A stretch of 64,000 bases of DNA from Halotalea alkalilenta (GCF_001648175.1 NZ_CP015243.1:4030001-4094000); one strand, 5' to 3'. Positions 1 to 9,866 are shown, numbered from the stretch's first letter. Numbers and translations are program-made. The notes: generated by a model from the sequence alone, not told the origin.

Positions 1-2325
1 GATGATCCGCTGGCCGAGCCGGGTGAAGAACACCCCGTTGTCGATCGCCCGGGGGCCGCTGGTCGCGCCCTGGGGAGCGGCGTCGTGGATGAAGACCAGG
101 TCAAGATCCGAGCCATAGCCGAGCTCGATCCCCCCCAGCTTGCCGTAGCCGACGATGATGAAACCGGCACGGCCCTCCTCGCGCGAGGACTCGCCCCCCT
201 GAGGTTCTCCGTAGCGGGCCACCAGCCCCCGCCAGGCCATCGCCAACACGCGCTCGAGCACGACCTCGGCGATAAAGGTGAGATAGTCGCTGACGTTCAT
301 CAGCGTGCGCGCACCGGCAAGGTCGGACGCGGCGACCGAGAGCACCTGGGCATGCTTGAACACCCGAAGGGCTTCGAGCTGAGCCTCATCGTCGTCCTCG
401 GGTATTCGCGCCAGGGTCTGGTCGAGCTCGGCGCGCAGGCGTTCGCGATCAGCGGGAGAATAGAGCATCGCCGGGGTGAGCAGCTCGTCGAGCAATACCG
501 GGTGACGGGTGAGCTGCTCGGCGATCCAGGGGCTCGCCGCGCACAGCCGGACCAGATGGACCCGGGCTGCCCCGCTTTCGCGCAAAAGCGATAGATAGGC
601 AGTGCGCCGCAGCACCGACTCGATCAGCCCAAGCACTCGTTCGAGCGCGATGTCCGGCGGCTGATCGAGATAGTGCCGGCGAAGACCCGGTGAGCGTTCC
701 ACCGGCTGTTCACCGCCATCGGGATGCTCGCCGGCGACCGCCTCCAGCAGCAGCGGCATCAAGGCGTCGAGACGTTCGAGGCCGATGCGCTGCATCCCCT
801 TCACCGCCTTCGAGCGCCGCAGCGCATCGATCCGGGCGAGCACCCGGGAAGGGTCGGCGAAACCGCGGGAGACAAGCAGTGCCTCGCCCTCTTCGCGATC
901 CAGCGACGCCTCCCACAGCGCCCGCCACTCGGCGATCGCCTGCTCGTCGCCGCTCGGCGCACTCTCCTGCGGCACGCTGATCACCGCCTCGAAATGGCCA
1001 TGGACGCGACGACGCACCGCGACCAGCTCCGATTCGAGCTCGCCCCAGCCAGCGCGGCCCAGCGCAAACGCCACTCGCTCACGGTCGAGCGAGTTCGTCG
1101 GCAAGTCCTGGGTCTGACGATCCTCCAACGCCTGGAGCACGTGCTCCAGGTCGCGCAGCAGCAGATAATCCGCCTCCAGCTCCTCGACCACCCGGGCGGG
1201 AAGCAGCTCGAGTCGCGCCAGGCAGCCCAGGGCGCGGGCCAGCGACGGTGTCTGCAACTCGGTGTCGCGCCCGCCGCGGATCAGCTGGAAGACCTGGACC
1301 ACGAACTCGACCTCGCGGATCCCTCCCGCGCCGAGCTTGATGTTGTCGGCGAGCCCGCGGCGGCGAACTTCTCGGTTGATCATCGCCTTCATCTCGCGCA
1401 GCGACTCGATCGCACCGAAATCGACGTAGCGCCGGTAGACGAAGGGCTTGAGCCTTTCGAGCAGCTCGCGACCGGCGTCTTTGTCCCCCGCCACCGGCCT
1501 CGCCTTGAGCAGCGCAAAGCGCTCCCACTCCCGCCCTTGGTCCTGGTAGTAGCGATCCAGCGCAGCGAAACTGCCGACCAGCGGCCCGCCGTCCCCGAGC
1601 GGGCGCAGCCGCATGTCGACTCGGAACACGAAACCTTCCGCGCTTGGCGCATCAAGCGCACGAATCAGCTTCTGGCCAAGCTTGGTGAAGTACTCGAGAT
1701 GGGAAAGCGAGCGCCGCCCTCCGCTGGTTTCGCCTTCGCACGGATAGGCGAAGATCAGGTCGATATCGGAGGAGAGATTGAGTTCGCCTGCGCCGAACTT
1801 GCCCATCCCCAGCACCACCAGTCGCGAAGGGGTAGCGTCGGCAAGCGGTGCCGGGCGCCCCCAGCGTGGAGCGAAGTGAGCCTCGAGCCAGCCGAGCGCC
1901 GCCTCGAGCATCGCTTCAGCGAGCTCGCTCACCGCACGCGCGGTGTCCCAGGCGCTCTCCACCGCACTGGTGTCGCGGCAGAGATCCCGCCAGACGATGC
2001 CGACCATCCACTCGCGGCGCAGGCTGCGCAGCGCAGCGCCCAGCGCCTCCTCGTCGCCACAGCCTGCGCAGGCCTCGGCCAGCGTGGCGGCAAGCCGAGC
2101 CGGAGGCGGCGCCAGGCGCAGCTCATCACGCGCGGCGAGGCGCGCAAGCAGGGTCGAATCGCGCTCGAGCGCTTCGAAAACGAAACGGGACACCGCGACG
2201 ACTCGGCGAAGTGCCAGTCCATCTATCCCCGCCACCGGCGAGGTCAGCACATCGAGACGTCTCTGGGTCGACTCCTCGAGACCGCCTGTCAACGCCTCAC
2301 GGCACAATTGCGACGCATCGGCCAC
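1..2325 (-). CDS. glnE: Bifunctional glutamine synthetase adenylyltransferase/adenylyl-removing enzyme (3' end outside window)
   Basis: GlnE attaches AMP to, and removes it from, glutamine synthetase in response to PII and glutamine. About 775 codons are visible; E. coli GlnE has about 946 residues, so the C-terminal 170 or so lie beyond the left edge. Both nucleotidyltransferase halves are present. The N-terminal deadenylylase core reads GMGKFGAGELNLSSDIDLIF near residues 166-188, and the C-terminal adenylylase core reads GYGKLGGIELGYGSDLDLVF near residues 720-742. The start is a GTG at 2325, six bases after GGAGG on the minus strand. No in-frame ATG sits close by. The opposite strand carries a 618-codon open frame that I regard as a shadow. 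Confidence 0.95.
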   Translation of the reverse strand, partial: MADASQLCREALTGGLEESTQRRLDVLTSPVAGIDGLALRRVVAVSRFVFEALERDSTLLARLAARDELRLAPPPARLAATLAEACAGCGDEEALGAALRSLRREWMVGIVWRDLCRDTSAVESAWDTARAVSELAEAMLEAALGWLEAHFAPRWGRPAPLADATPSRLVVLGMGKFGAGELNLSSDIDLIFAYPCEGETSGGRRSLSHLEYFTKLGQKLIRALDAPSAEGFVFRVDMRLRPLGDGGPLVGSFAALDRYYQDQGREWERFALLKARPVAGDKDAGRELLERLKPFVYRRYVDFGAIESLREMKAMINREVRRRGLADNIKLGAGGIREVEFVVQVFQLIRGGRDTELQTPSLARALGCLARLELLPARVVEELEADYLLLRDLEHVLQALEDRQTQDLPTNSLDRERVAFALGRAGWGELESELVAVRRRVHGHFEAVISVPQESAPSGDEQAIAEWRALWEASLDREEGEALLVSRGFADPSRVLARIDALRRSKAVKGMQRIGLERLDALMPLLLEAVAGEHPDGGEQPVERSPGLRRHYLDQPPDIALERVLGLIESVLRRTAYLSLLRESGAARVHLVRLCAASPWIAEQLTRHPVLLDELLTPAMLYSPADRERLRAELDQTLARIPEDDDEAQLEALRVFKHAQVLSVAASDLAGARTLMNVSDYLTFIAEVVLERVLAMAWRGLVARYGEPQGGESSREEGRAGFIIVGYGKLGGIELGYGSDLDLVFIHDAAPQGATSGPRAIDNGVFFTRLGQRII

Positions 2326-2642
2326 GTTCAGCCTCCGTACTCCATCGGAATGCAAGAATACGCACTGCGGTACCTTCCACCGCTATCCCTGCCAAAAACA
2401 CTGCCCTCCATCCGAAACGAAGCGCATCTCTCATCCTTTCGTTCCAGCTCCAGTCTAACCAACTCATCGACCGAGTCTCGATTTCATTGCTTTTCTCCAC
2501 TGCTTTCGGCGCAAAAGCCGCACATTCGGCGCGCCAACTCATCCTTTAGGCGACTACCCAACGCGTCATCGAAGCGATAGTTTCAAACAACCGTTTGAAA
2601 CTGGCGCCTGAACCGGCGCCGCTCGACAGAGGGGAGGTATCG
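2326..2642. other. Divergent intergenic region glnE/fad operon
   Basis: This 317-bp gap separates the divergent glnE and fatty-acid oxidation operon. It is less GC-rich than its flanks and must hold promoters for both. The only clear element is the perfect inverted repeat at 2579-2602. No small gene was seen. Confidence 0.6.
2579..2602. promoter_or_regulatory. PsrA-type operator (perfect 10-bp inverted repeat)
   Basis: The sequence is AGTTTCAAAC-AACC-GTTTGAAACT, a perfect 10-bp inverted repeat with a 4-bp spacer. Its core CAAAC(N4)GTTTG fits the published Pseudomonas PsrA consensus (G/C)AAAC(N2-4)GTTT(G/C). PsrA is a TetR-family repressor released by long-chain fatty acids that controls beta-oxidation genes. 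The site ends 40 bp before the first fad gene. The PsrA gene is not in this window, so the assignment rests on motif and context. Confidence 0.75.
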
Positions 2643-5012
2643 ATGCCTGCCACACTAGAGATTCGCAAAGCCGCGGTGCTCGGCGCCGGCGTGATGGGCA
2701 CACAGATCGCCGCGCAGCTGACCAACGCGGGCATCGAAACGTTGGTCTTCGACCTGCCGGCCGAAGGAGAGGACAGGCGCGCGATCGCGCGAAGTGCGAT
2801 CGCGCGCCTGGCCAAGCTCTCACCCAGGCCGCTCGCCGAGCCAACGCTGGCCGATGCGATCACTCCAGCCGACTACGATGACGACATCGAGGCCCTGGCG
2901 GAATGCGACCTGGTGATCGAGGCGATCGCCGAGCGGCTCGAGCTCAAGCGCGCGCTTTTCGAGCGTATCGCACCGTATCTCAACGAGCGGGCGATGCTCG
3001 CCTCCAACACCTCGGGGCTCTCGATCGCGGCGATGGCCGCCACCCTGCCTGCCGGGCTGCGCGAGCGCTTTTGCGGCATGCATTTCTTCAATCCACCGCG
3101 CTACATGACCCTGGTCGAGCTGATTCCCTGCCTGGAAAGCGACTCAGCGCTGCTCGACCGGCTCGAGAGCTTTCTGGTCAGCACCCTCGGCAAAGGCGTG
3201 GTACGTGCCAAGGACACGCCCAACTTCATCGGCAATCGCATCGGCGTGTTCTCGATGCTCTCGATCGCCCACCACAGCCAGCGCTTGGGGCTCGGCTTCG
3301 ACGAGGTGGATGCGCTCACGGGCCCGCCGCTGGGACGCCCTAGATCTGCGACCTATCGCACCCTGGATGTGGTCGGCCTCGACACCATTGCCCATGTGAT
3401 TGCGACGATGCGTGACGGTCTGCCCGATGACCCTTGGCATCACCACTTCTTCACCCCTGCCTGGGCCGAGCGGCTGATCGAGCGAGGCGCACTGGGGCAA
3501 AAAAGCGGCGCCGGCTGCTATCGCAAGCGCGCAGGCCAAATAGAGGTGCTCGACCCGGACACGTTCGAATACGGCCCGGCCAGGGCAACCGTCGCCCCCG
3601 AGGTCGCAGCGCTGCTCGCGCTCAAGGACCTGGGCGAGCGGCTCGAAGCCTTGCGTGTGAACCCTCATCCCCAGGCCCAGCTGGTATGGAGCAGCCTGCG
3701 AGACCTGTTCCACTACTGCGCGGCGCGGTTGGGGGAGATCGCCGATCACGCCTTCGATCTCGACCTCGCCCTGCGCTGGGGCTACGGCTGGAAGCAAGGG
3801 CCGTTCGAGAGCTGGCAGGCGGCCGGCTGGAAACGCGTCGCCGGCTGGATCGAGGAGGAGATCGCGCAGGGCAAGACGATGAGCGATGCCCCGCTGCCTG
3901 CCTGGGTCACCGAGGTAGACGGCGTCTACCGCGCGGGCAGCGGCTATGCCCCCGCCACCGGCCGGTTCGCGCTTCGCGGCCAGCTTCCGGTCTATGCCCG
4001 CCAGCGGGCGCCGGAGCGGCTGCTCGACGATCCGCTCGCGCCGGGCGAGACGGTGTTCGAGAACGCAGGCCTGCGTGCCTGGCATGACGGCGACGGCGTC
4101 CTGGTGGCGAGCTTCACCACCAAGGGGCACGTGATCTCTGCGGACGTACTCGCCGGCGTACGCGAATCGGTGGCGATCGCCGAGCGCGATTTCGACGCGC
4201 TGGTGCTCTGGCACCCTGAAGCGCCCTTCTCCTACGGCGCCGATCTCAAAGGTGCGATGGCGATGCTCGCCGGTGGCGAGCGGGACGCCTTTTCGCTGCT
4301 GGTCGCCGAATTCCAACGCACCAGCCAGACCCTCAAGTACTCGATGGTGCCGGTGATCGCGGCCATCCAGGGCATGACGCTGGGCGGCGGCTGCGAGCTG
4401 CAGATGCACTCCGCGCGCACGGTGGCCGCGCTCGAAAGCTACGTCGGCCTGGTCGAGGCCGGAGTGGGCCTGCTGCCCGCCGGTGGAGGGCTCAAGGAGT
4501 TCGCGCTGCGCGCATCCAACGCCCAGGGCGAGGGGGGCGATCTGTTCACTGCGCTGGCACCACGTTTCGAGCGGGTGGCGCGCGCCCTGCCAGCGGGCTC
4601 CGCGCGCGAAGCCCAAGGCGCGGGGCTGCTGCGCGACGCGGACATCGTGGTGATGAACCCGTTCGAGCTGCTCCACGTCGCCCGCCACCAAGCCCGAGCG
4701 CTGTTCGAGGCGGGCTACCGCCCACCCTTGCCGGCGCGAACTATCCGCGTCGCCGGGCGCCCCGCCATCGCAAACTTCGATGCCCAGATCATCAACCTGC
4801 TCGAGGGTCGCTCGATCTCCGAGCACGACGCCGAGATCGCTCACCGGATCGCGGTCGTGCTCTGCGGCGGCGAGGTCGATGCCAATGAGCGGGTCGACGA
4901 AGCATGGCTGCTCGGCCTCGAGCGCGAGCACTTCGTCCAGCTTGCGATGAGCGAGAAGACCCAGGCCCGCATCCAGCACACCTTGAAGACCGGCAAACCG
5001 CTGCGCAACTGA
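2643..5012 (+). CDS. 3-hydroxyacyl-CoA dehydrogenase / enoyl-CoA hydratase, FadN-type
   Basis: This 789-residue protein should carry out the hydration and NAD-dependent dehydrogenation steps of fatty-acid beta-oxidation. A Rossmann motif GAGVMG lies at residues 14-19. The dehydrogenase catalytic histidine is His147, in GMHFFNPP. A crotonase-fold C-terminal domain keeps both acid residues, Glu585 (GGGCEL) and Glu605 (GLVEAGVG), with the 20-residue spacing of true hydratases. The order, dehydrogenase before hydratase, is that of Bacillus FadN (about 789 residues) and opposite to E. coli FadB. The ATG at 2643 follows GAGGGGAGG; an upstream TTG at 2595 lies inside the operator and is rejected. 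It is first in an operon with the thiolase and FadE. Confidence 0.9.
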   Translation: MPATLEIRKAAVLGAGVMGTQIAAQLTNAGIETLVFDLPAEGEDRRAIARSAIARLAKLSPRPLAEPTLADAITPADYDDDIEALAECDLVIEAIAERLELKRALFERIAPYLNERAMLASNTSGLSIAAMAATLPAGLRERFCGMHFFNPPRYMTLVELIPCLESDSALLDRLESFLVSTLGKGVVRAKDTPNFIGNRIGVFSMLSIAHHSQRLGLGFDEVDALTGPPLGRPRSATYRTLDVVGLDTIAHVIATMRDGLPDDPWHHHFFTPAWAERLIERGALGQKSGAGCYRKRAGQIEVLDPDTFEYGPARATVAPEVAALLALKDLGERLEALRVNPHPQAQLVWSSLRDLFHYCAARLGEIADHAFDLDLALRWGYGWKQGPFESWQAAGWKRVAGWIEEEIAQGKTMSDAPLPAWVTEVDGVYRAGSGYAPATGRFALRGQLPVYARQRAPERLLDDPLAPGETVFENAGLRAWHDGDGVLVASFTTKGHVISADVLAGVRESVAIAERDFDALVLWHPEAPFSYGADLKGAMAMLAGGERDAFSLLVAEFQRTSQTLKYSMVPVIAAIQGMTLGGGCELQMHSARTVAALESYVGLVEAGVGLLPAGGGLKEFALRASNAQGEGGDLFTALAPRFERVARALPAGSAREAQGAGLLRDADIVVMNPFELLHVARHQARALFEAGYRPPLPARTIRVAGRPAIANFDAQIINLLEGRSISEHDAEIAHRIAVVLCGGEVDANERVDEAWLLGLEREHFVQLAMSEKTQARIQHTLKTGKPLRN

Positions 5013-5054
5013 GCGAAAGCGCCTGTGACCAGGCAACGAGAGAAGAGAACCGCC

Positions 5055-6263
5055 ATGACCACATCGATCCAAGACGTCTACGTCGTCGCCGCCTGCCGCA
5101 GCCCAATCACCAAAGCGCCGCGCGGTGCCTTTCGCCATGTGCGCCCCGATGACCTGCTCGCCCACTGCCTGCGCGGGGCACTGGCCCAGGCGCCCAAGCT
5201 CGATCCGGCGAGGATCGATGACACCGTGATCGGCTGCGCGATGCCGGAGGGCTCGCAGGGGATGAACGTGGCACGCATCAGCGCGCTGCTGGCGGGGCTG
5301 CCGCAAAGCGTCGCCGGCCAGACCGTCAATCGCTTCTGCGCCTCGGGCCTGCAGGCGATCGCCACCGCCGCCGCGCGCATCCGCCTCGGAGAGGCGCAGC
5401 TGATGCTCGCCGGCGGGGTCGAGAGCATGTCCCAGGTGCCGATGATGGGCTACCGCCCGGCGTTCAATCCGCGGCTGTTCGAAGACGGCATGCAGGGTGA
5501 CGAGGTCGGGATCGCCTTCGGCATGGGGCTCACCGCCGAGCGAGTGGCGCGCCGCTGGCAGGTGCCGCGCGAAGCGCAAGACGCCTTCGCGCTGGCCTCC
5601 CACCATAAGGCGTTGGCCGCGCAGGCCAGTGGCGAGCTGATGCGCTCGGCACTGCCGTTCGAGGTCACCGAGCGCCATCCCGATCCAGCCACCGGCGCGG
5701 TAGCGCTGCGTCAGCGCCTGATCGACGCCGATGAAGGCCCCCGCGCGGACACCAGTCTCGAGGCACTGGCGAAGCTGCGCCCCGCATTCTCCCGCGACGG
5801 CACGGTGACCGCGGGCAACTCTTCACAGACTTCCGACGGCGCCGCCGCACTGTTGCTCGCTTCAACCCAGGCGGTGCGTGAGTTCGATCTCATCCCGCTC
5901 GCCCGGTTCAGAGGCTTCGCCGTCGCAGGCGTGGCGCCCGAAGTGATGGGGATCGGCCCCGTGGCAGCGGTACCCAAGGCGCTGGACCAGGCCGGGATAG
6001 CGCTGGACCGGCTCGATTGGATCGAACTCAACGAGGCCTTCGCCGCCCAGGCGCTGGCGGTGATCCAGGAGCTCGCCCTCGACCCCGGCAAGGTCAACCC
6101 GCTGGGCGGTGCGATCGCGCTCGGCCATCCGCTCGGCGCCACCGGGGCGATCCGCACCGCGATGCTGCTCCACGGTCTGCGTGAGCGCGGCCAGAAGTAC
6201 GGCATGGTGACGATGTGCATCGGCACCGGCATGGGCGCGGCCGGGATCTTCGAGGCCCTCTGA
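5055..6263 (+). CDS. fadA: Acetyl-CoA C-acyltransferase (thiolase)
   Basis: This 402-residue thiolase cleaves 3-ketoacyl-CoA to acetyl-CoA and a shortened acyl-CoA. The nucleophile is Cys95, in NRFCASGLQA. The C-terminal motifs GHPLGATGAIR and MCIGTGMGAAG supply the catalytic histidine and second cysteine. It lies 42 bp after the FadN-like gene and 45 bp before fadE, so it is the middle gene of one transcript. The ATG at 5055 gives the family N-terminus; a GTG at 5025 would add an atypical basic extension and is less likely. The name fadA is by function; in sequence class it pairs with a FadN-like partner, not FadB. Confidence 0.9.
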   Translation: MTTSIQDVYVVAACRSPITKAPRGAFRHVRPDDLLAHCLRGALAQAPKLDPARIDDTVIGCAMPEGSQGMNVARISALLAGLPQSVAGQTVNRFCASGLQAIATAAARIRLGEAQLMLAGGVESMSQVPMMGYRPAFNPRLFEDGMQGDEVGIAFGMGLTAERVARRWQVPREAQDAFALASHHKALAAQASGELMRSALPFEVTERHPDPATGAVALRQRLIDADEGPRADTSLEALAKLRPAFSRDGTVTAGNSSQTSDGAAALLLASTQAVREFDLIPLARFRGFAVAGVAPEVMGIGPVAAVPKALDQAGIALDRLDWIELNEAFAAQALAVIQELALDPGKVNPLGGAIALGHPLGATGAIRTAMLLHGLRERGQKYGMVTMCIGTGMGAAGIFEAL

Positions 6264-6308
6264 GCGCGCTCTTCATCCATCGTCTCTTTGATCATCCGGG
6301 AGCGTCAC

Positions 6309-8795
6309 ATGATCACTCTCATCGCCTTGGTCGCTTTCGTTGCCCTCGGCTGGGCACTGGTGTTCTTCGCCATCCCGCTGATCCAGTCGATCGGCGCCTG
6401 GGCCGCGCTCTGGGTCTTGCTGCTCGCATTCGGCGCCCTTGCGCCCTGGCTTGCAGTGCTCGGCCTGCTGGTACTGCTGGCGCTGGCCGCGTGCGCCATC
6501 CCGGCAGTGCGGATGCGATGGCTGAGCGCACCGGTGATGCGCTACATGAACGAGACGCTACCGCCGATGTCGGCCACCGAGCGCGAAGCGATCGAGGCTG
6601 GCGAGCCCTGGTGGGAGGCCGAGCTGTTCTCCGGTCGTCCCGACTGGCGCAGGCTGCTCGAGTTCGACTACACCGAGCTCAGCGAGCGGGAACGACGCTT
6701 CCTCGATGAAGAGGTAGAGACGGTCTGCGAGATGACCAACGACTGGCAGGCCGATTTCGAGCTCAAGGACCTGCCCGAGGAGGTGTGGCGCTACCTGCGC
6801 GACAACCGCTTCTTCGCCATGCTGATCGACGAAGCGCACGGCGGCCTCGGCTTCTCGGCCTACGCTCAGTCGGCGGTGGTGACCAAGCTCGCCACCCGAT
6901 CGGTGTCGCTGGCGGTGACGGTGATGGTGCCCAACTCGCTCGGTCCGGGTGAACTGCTGCTCAAGTACGGCACCGAGGCACAGAAGGCGCAGTGGCTGCC
7001 AGGGCTGGTCTCGGGCCGCGAGATCCCCTGCTTCGGCCTCACCGGGCCCGAGGTCGGCTCGGATGCCACCGCACTGCCCGACACTGGGGTGGTCTGCCAT
7101 GGCGACCATGAGGGAGAGCGGGTGCTCGGCCTGCGGCTCAACTTCTCCAAGCGCTGGATCACCCTGGCACCGGTGGCCACGGTGATCGGCCTCGCCTTCA
7201 GGATGAGCGACCCCGACGGGCTGATCGATCCAGACAAGCGCGACTACGGGATCAGCTGCGCGCTGATCCCCGCCAACACTCGCGGCGTCTCGATCGGCCG
7301 GCGCCACTATCCGAGCGGAGCCTTCATGAATGGGCCGATTCTCGGTCGCGATGTATTCGTCCCGCTCGACCATCTGATCGGCGGCGTGGCGATGGCTGGA
7401 CAGGGCTGGCGGATGCTGGTCGAGTGCCTGTCCGCCGGACGCGGCATCTCGCTGCCGGCGCTGGCTACCGCCGCGGGCCAGGGCACCTATCGCTCGGTCG
7501 GCGCCTACGCCCGCATCCGTCGCCAGTTCCGCCTGCCGATCGGCCGCTTCGAGGGCGTCCAGGAGGCGCTGGCACGCATCGCCGGCAAGACCTACCTGCT
7601 CGAGGCGTCGCGCGCACTGACCGCTTCGGCGGTCGACCACCTCACCCCTTCGGTGGTGACCACCATCGCCAAGTACCACATGACCGAGCTGATGCGCCAG
7701 GTGATCAACGACGGCATGGACGTGATGAGCGGCCGCGCGGTGCAGCTCGGTCCGCGCAACCCGATCGGGCTGAGCTACAAGGTGGTACCGGTGGCGATCA
7801 CCGTAGAGGGCGCCAACATCCTCACCCGCAGCCTGATGATCTTCGGCCAGGGGGCGATGCGCTGCCATCCGTTCCTGCTCAAGGAGATGCGCGCGGCAGC
7901 CGACCAGGACCTCGCCGGCTTCGACCGGCTGCTGAGCGCCCATATCGGCACCGCGCTCAACCGCGCCGCGCGCAGCTTCACTTTCGCGCTGTTCGGTGCA
8001 AATCTCGCCCGTTCACCGCTAAAGGGCCCCACAGCGCGTCATTTCCAGGCGATCGAACGGCTGTCGGCCTCGCTGTTCGTCGTCGCCGATCTCGCGATGG
8101 CAAGCCTCGGCGGCGAGCTCAAGCGGCGCGAGAAGCTCTCGGCGCGTCTTGGCGACGTACTCAGCCAGCTCTATCTCGCCACCGCTGCGCTCAAGCACTA
8201 TCACGCCCGCCAGCGCGCAAGCGAGGTGGATGAAGACGAGCGACTGCATCTCGACTGGGCGGTTCAGCACTGCCTCCACGCGGCGGGAGAGGCGCTGGAA
8301 GGCTTCATCCGCAACCACCCCTCGCGCGCGCTCGCCGCGCTCCTGCGTCTGCTGGTCTTCCCGCGTGGCAACCCCTACCAGCCGCCCTCCGACCGGCTCG
8401 GCGGCAGGCTCGCCGCTCTGTCGATCGAGCGCAGCGAGTTCCGCGAGCGCCTCACCTGGCTGACCTTCCGCTCCAAGCGCGGGGACGATCCGGCCACCCA
8501 GCTCGAGCGCGCCTTCGCGCTGTGCCTGGAGATCGAACCGGCCTACGAGCGGTTGCTCAAGGCGGTAGCCAAGGGCGAAGTGGCGGGCGCTACGCTGATC
8601 GAGCAGCTGCGTGATGGGACCAGCAAACGGGTGATCAGCGAAGAAGAGGCGCGCAGGATCGAGGCGTTCGACGCCGAGCGCTTCGAAGCGCTGCTGACCG
8701 ACGACTTCGACCCCGCCTACATCGCCGGCGACTACCAGAGCGAGAATCTCGGCCAGCAGCTCGCCAACACGCTGTCACGCCAGCGAGTCGATTGA
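6309..8795 (+). CDS. fadE: Acyl-CoA dehydrogenase, FadE type
   Basis: This 828-residue flavoprotein carries out the first oxidation of beta-oxidation and is likely membrane-associated. Its length matches E. coli FadE (814). Two or three hydrophobic helices fill residues 1-70. The acyl-CoA dehydrogenase core follows, with LTGPEVGSDATALPD, an SAGRGISLPALA segment and the FAD-region motif RQFRLPIGRFEGVQEALARI. The C-terminal 300 residues are the domain found only in FadE-type enzymes. The ATG at 6309 follows CGGGAG; a start at 6288 would add seven polar residues. It is the last gene of the fad operon and faces phzF, with 16 bp between their stops. Confidence 0.93.
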   Translation: MITLIALVAFVALGWALVFFAIPLIQSIGAWAALWVLLLAFGALAPWLAVLGLLVLLALAACAIPAVRMRWLSAPVMRYMNETLPPMSATEREAIEAGEPWWEAELFSGRPDWRRLLEFDYTELSERERRFLDEEVETVCEMTNDWQADFELKDLPEEVWRYLRDNRFFAMLIDEAHGGLGFSAYAQSAVVTKLATRSVSLAVTVMVPNSLGPGELLLKYGTEAQKAQWLPGLVSGREIPCFGLTGPEVGSDATALPDTGVVCHGDHEGERVLGLRLNFSKRWITLAPVATVIGLAFRMSDPDGLIDPDKRDYGISCALIPANTRGVSIGRRHYPSGAFMNGPILGRDVFVPLDHLIGGVAMAGQGWRMLVECLSAGRGISLPALATAAGQGTYRSVGAYARIRRQFRLPIGRFEGVQEALARIAGKTYLLEASRALTASAVDHLTPSVVTTIAKYHMTELMRQVINDGMDVMSGRAVQLGPRNPIGLSYKVVPVAITVEGANILTRSLMIFGQGAMRCHPFLLKEMRAAADQDLAGFDRLLSAHIGTALNRAARSFTFALFGANLARSPLKGPTARHFQAIERLSASLFVVADLAMASLGGELKRREKLSARLGDVLSQLYLATAALKHYHARQRASEVDEDERLHLDWAVQHCLHAAGEALEGFIRNHPSRALAALLRLLVFPRGNPYQPPSDRLGGRLAALSIERSEFRERLTWLTFRSKRGDDPATQLERAFALCLEIEPAYERLLKAVAKGEVAGATLIEQLRDGTSKRVISEEEARRIEAFDAERFEALLTDDFDPAYIAGDYQSENLGQQLANTLSRQRVD

Positions 8796-8811
8796 GCGCC
8801 GACGGATCGGT

Positions 8812-9669
8812 TCATAGCGCGAGCCAGCCGCCACCGACGATCACCGCCCGTCCGCCGACCTCGATCCGTTCGATGCCCTCGGTGCCGCGCTCGACCCGGG
8901 CCTCGATCAGGCTGGGGCGTCCCATCTCGACGCCCTGCTCGATGCGGTAGCGGTAAGCGCCAGGCGCCGCCTCGCGGTGCGCGAGCCAGCCGGCGAGCGG
9001 CGCGGCGGCACTGCCGGTGGCGGGGTCCTCGGGGATGCCCGCGCGCGGGGCGAACATCCTCGCCCGAGCCCCGCCCTGCTGGCGGCAGAAGAGGTAAAGC
9101 GCCCCTTCCAGCCATGGCTCGAACAGACGATCGTGCGCTGCGACGTCCAATCGCGCCCGCGCCAGTGCCTCCGAAGCGCCCAGCTCGATCAGCCAGTAAT
9201 CGAGCCCGCAGGAAGCGACCACCGGTGCCGCGATCACCTCGACCTCCGCCAGCCCGAGCAGCGCCGCGGCGGTCACGGCATCGAACGAGGCGGGATCGAT
9301 ACGCAGCGGCTGCGCGGTGGTCAACCAGGTACTTTGCGCCTCGAACCCGATCACCACATCGCCTATCCCTTCACGCAGCACCAGCCGATGGCCGGCGCCG
9401 AGGCGCTCGCTGGCGCGCAGCCAATGGGCGGTGCCGATGGTGGGGTGGCCGGCGAAGGGGATCTCCGAGCGCGGCGTGAATATCCGGATCGAAAATACCC
9501 CCGGCTCCGGCGCACCGGTGATGAACACCGTCTCGGACAGGTTCAGCTCATTGGCGATCCGCTGCATCACTGCGCCATCGAGCTCACCGGCATCACTGAA
9601 CACCGCCAGCGGATTGCCGGCGAACGGCGTCTCGGTGAACACATCGAGCAGCGCGTAGTGGTACTTCAT
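8812..9669 (-). CDS. PhzF family isomerase/epimerase-like protein
   Basis: This 285-residue protein belongs to the PhzF fold, related to diaminopimelate epimerase. The N-terminus VFTETPFAGNPLAVF and the catalytic glutamate in NLSETVF are typical, as is the second-half motif PEDPATGSAAAPLAG. Most members are uncharacterised, and no phenazine genes are nearby, so the substrate is unknown. The ATG at 9669 follows GGGAGGG and overlaps the stop of the upstream acetyltransferase remnant as ATGA, pointing to an old operon. Family assignment is firm; function is not. Confidence 0.85.
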   Translation of the reverse strand: MKYHYALLDVFTETPFAGNPLAVFSDAGELDGAVMQRIANELNLSETVFITGAPEPGVFSIRIFTPRSEIPFAGHPTIGTAHWLRASERLGAGHRLVLREGIGDVVIGFEAQSTWLTTAQPLRIDPASFDAVTAAALLGLAEVEVIAAPVVASCGLDYWLIELGASEALARARLDVAAHDRLFEPWLEGALYLFCRQQGGARARMFAPRAGIPEDPATGSAAAPLAGWLAHREAAPGAYRYRIEQGVEMGRPSLIEARVERGTEGIERIEVGGRAVIVGGGWLAL

Positions 9670-9866
9670 CGCATCCCTCCCTCGCTGGCTGAGTAGAGAT
9701 CGGTTTTGACGATTGCCATCAGGTTGGCGGGGGCTTCCGGCACGCTGAATCCATGGCCGGCATACAGCCCATGGGCATCACGGGTCACCAGCATGAAGCG
9801 GCGCAGGGCCTGGAGCTGCGGATGGTGCCAAAAGCCCCGTTCATGTCCCTCGACTGGCGTTCCCAA
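9666..9866 (-). pseudogene. GNAT acetyltransferase remnant (C-terminal third only)
   Basis: The last 55 or so codons read like the end of a small GNAT N-acetyltransferase: HHPQLQALRRFMLVTRDAHGLY followed by a GF pair and an end-of-domain helix. The N-terminal two-thirds, including the acetyl-CoA-binding RGxGxG loop, is absent from the upstream sequence in every frame I read. Homology stops just before an inverted repeat GGCGTTCC/GGAACGCC (9856-9863 and 9898-9905), which may mark the rearrangement. The only available start is a TTG at 9866 without a good ribosome site. The stop overlaps the phzF start by four bases, so the intact gene was probably coupled to phzF. Confidence 0.65.

Noticed and set aside
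724..2580. 618-codon open frame on the plus strand
   Set aside because: It is antisense to glnE, whose frame shows both catalytic motifs; the plus-strand product has no recognisable domain and reflects high GC.
3144..5678. 844-codon open frame on the minus strand
   Set aside because: It lies across two well-supported beta-oxidation genes and encodes a low-complexity Gln/His/Arg-rich product.
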